DNA from: JADHTT01 sp964633845 | GTDB lineage: Bacteria > Campylobacterota > Campylobacteria > Campylobacterales > Arcobacteraceae | NCBI GenBank assembly: GCA_964633845.1 | Contig: CAZWLA010000058.1 | Coordinates: 1 to 7,438 of the forward strand | DNA length: 7,438 bases | Direction of reading: 5' to 3' | Shown: in pieces, positions 6,440 through 7,438 of the stretch | Layout of the letters: each line of letters begins with the position of its first letter | Position numbering within the stretch: position 1 is the stretch's first letter | Notes under the pieces: generated by a model | Database searches by the model: none | Seen by the model: only the letters and a program-made list of their open reading frames with translations | Told to the model about the DNA's origin: nothing | Translations under genes and position numbers: made by a program

Positions 6440-7438
6440 CTATTCTCCGTTTATCAACTTATCCATTAGCTCTTTTACTGTAATAATTTTATCAAGTTTA
6501 TAGCCATTAGCCCCTGTGAAGAATAATCCAGTTTCTAGATTGCCCATATATGCATCACTTAGACTATCTGCGATACAATACCCTACAGCTTTAGCTTCCT
6601 CACCCCTATGACATGGTGCTACACAATTACTAGCACAAGCAATTTTTGGAGCAGTTCCATCTTCTATAGATTTTTGAAGATTTGTGATCACACCACGAGC
6701 AGGAAGTCCCACTGGTGATTTGATTAATTTAATATCATCTTCACTTGCATTTACAAGAACATTTTTTAAATTTTCATGTGCATCACACTCAACTGTACCT
6801 ATAAATCTTGTAGCCATCTGAACACCATCACAACCAAGATCCATCATCTTTTCTATATCATTCTTATCCCAAATTCCACCAGCAGCTACAATAGGAAAAT
6901 CACCCCATTTTTTTGCTTCTTCAATAATACTTGGTAAAATATTTTCCAATTGATATTCATCCTGCGTACATTGTTCATACGTAAAACCTTGATGTCCACC
7001 ACTTTTAGGCCCCTCAACAATAATAGCATCAGGTACTCTATCGTATCTTTTCCATCTTTTACAAATAATTTTTAATGCTTTAGCAGATGATACAATAGGC
7101 ACTATTGCAACATCTGGATAATCAGCTGCAAATTCTGGCATATTTGTAGGAAGACCAGCACCAGTAATCACAATATCAATACCTGCTTCACATACAGATT
7201 TAAAGATATCACCATAATCACACGATGCATATAATATATTTGCAGCTAATGGTTGGTTGCCACAAATTTTTCTAGCATTTTTAATAATTGCTGCTGTTGC
7301 ATCTTTGTTATAAAAGTTATGTGCCTCTACAGGACGTCCTGTTTTTGACATTTTTTCAGAGTATTTTCCATCCTCATAGTATCCAGTACCTACGGCACTA
7401 ACTACACCTAATCCACCCTCTTTAGATACATTTCCTGC
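6440..7438 (-). CDS. Nitronate monooxygenase-like flavoprotein, N-terminus cut by window edge
   Basis: FMN-dependent TIM-barrel enzyme of the 2-nitropropane dioxygenase/NMO family (PF03060, also containing FabK and PfaD relatives). It would oxidise propionate-3-nitronate-type nitronates or act as an NAD(P)H-dependent flavin oxidoreductase; the substrate is not settled by sequence. The open frame runs to the window edge without a stop: the 29 codons upstream of the internal ATG at 7351 read AGNVSKEGGLGVVSAVGTGYY and onward, a family-typical N-terminal motif. That ATG is therefore not the start. Visible residues number 332. Numbered from the edge they include EGPKSGGHQGF (142-152) with the conserved His149, the FMN-phosphate loop VAAGGI (184-189), DGVQMATRF (204-212), and a C-terminal cluster C268, C272, C276 and C288 followed by GLFFTGANGYKLDKI. 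It ends in TAG, six bases before the amidase TTG and in the same frame, so the two are likely one transcript. Family firm, reaction tentative. Confidence 0.92.
   Translation of the reverse strand, partial: AGNVSKEGGLGVVSAVGTGYYEDGKYSEKMSKTGRPVEAHNFYNKDATAAIIKNARKICGNQPLAANILYASCDYGDIFKSVCEAGIDIVITGAGLPTNMPEFAADYPDVAIVPIVSSAKALKIICKRWKRYDRVPDAIIVEGPKSGGHQGFTYEQCTQDEYQLENILPSIIEEAKKWGDFPIVAAGGIWDKNDIEKMMDLGCDGVQMATRFIGTVECDAHENLKNVLVNASEDDIKLIKSPVGLPARGVITNLQKSIEDGTAPKIACASNCVAPCHRGEEAKAVGYCIADSLSDAYMGNLETGLFFTGANGYKLDKIITVKELMDKLINGE

Noticed and set aside
7349..7351. ATG as the start of the NMO-like gene
   Set aside because: The frame stays open to the window edge, and the 29 codons upstream encode a family-typical N-terminal motif, so the gene starts outside the window.
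1..7438. Mobile element, CRISPR array, tRNA/rRNA or defence system
   Set aside because: No transposase, integrase, spaced direct repeats, structural RNA or defence-type domain was found on either strand; the genes are closely packed housekeeping genes of uniform composition.

Overview
The window is AT-rich (about 30% G+C in a hand-counted line) and reads as core chromosome of a Campylobacterota bacterium, most likely Arcobacteraceae-like. This placement is inference. It rests on base composition, extended -10 promoters without a clear -35 box, the lysine-rich style of the proteins, and the gene set (acetyl-CoA synthetase, PiT phosphate permease, Nth, AMIN/Amidase_3 amidase, nitronate monooxygenase-like flavoenzyme). 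I see no tRNA, rRNA, insertion sequence, CRISPR array, prophage gene or integration scar.

Layout from left to right. (1) 22-1611, minus: PiT-family inorganic phosphate transporter with its own extended -10 promoter at 1692-1700. (2) 1739-3040, minus: a tight three-gene run, transcribed in the order 112-aa protein of unknown function (2702-3040), endonuclease III nth (2051-2701), and a 93-aa protein with an XRE/Cro-like helix-turn-helix and a lysine-rich tail (1739-2020). (3) 3041-3146: divergent intergenic region. (4) 3147-5090, plus: acetyl-CoA synthetase acs, complete. (5) 5096-6433, minus: N-acetylmuramoyl-L-alanine amidase, whose 3' end faces that of acs across 5 bp. (6) 6440-7438, minus: nitronate monooxygenase-like enzyme, cut by the right window edge at its N-terminus and apparently co-transcribed with the amidase.

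Functionally the genes are unrelated housekeeping units: phosphate uptake, base-excision repair, acetate activation, septal peptidoglycan hydrolysis and flavin-dependent oxidation. Intergenic space is small (127 and 106 bp at most), so no stretch over 300 bp lacks a gene. Four of the five minus-strand genes whose start lies in the window appear to begin with GTG or TTG. At two junctions (112-aa gene/nth and NMO/amidase) the downstream gene lies in the same reading frame as the upstream one, with only a stop codon, or a stop plus two codons, before a TTG start.

I find no convincing undescribed system. The points most worth a second look are these stop/TTG junctions, a perfect 11-bp inverted repeat shared by the end of the 93-aa gene and the pit upstream region, and the two small uncharacterised proteins flanking nth.
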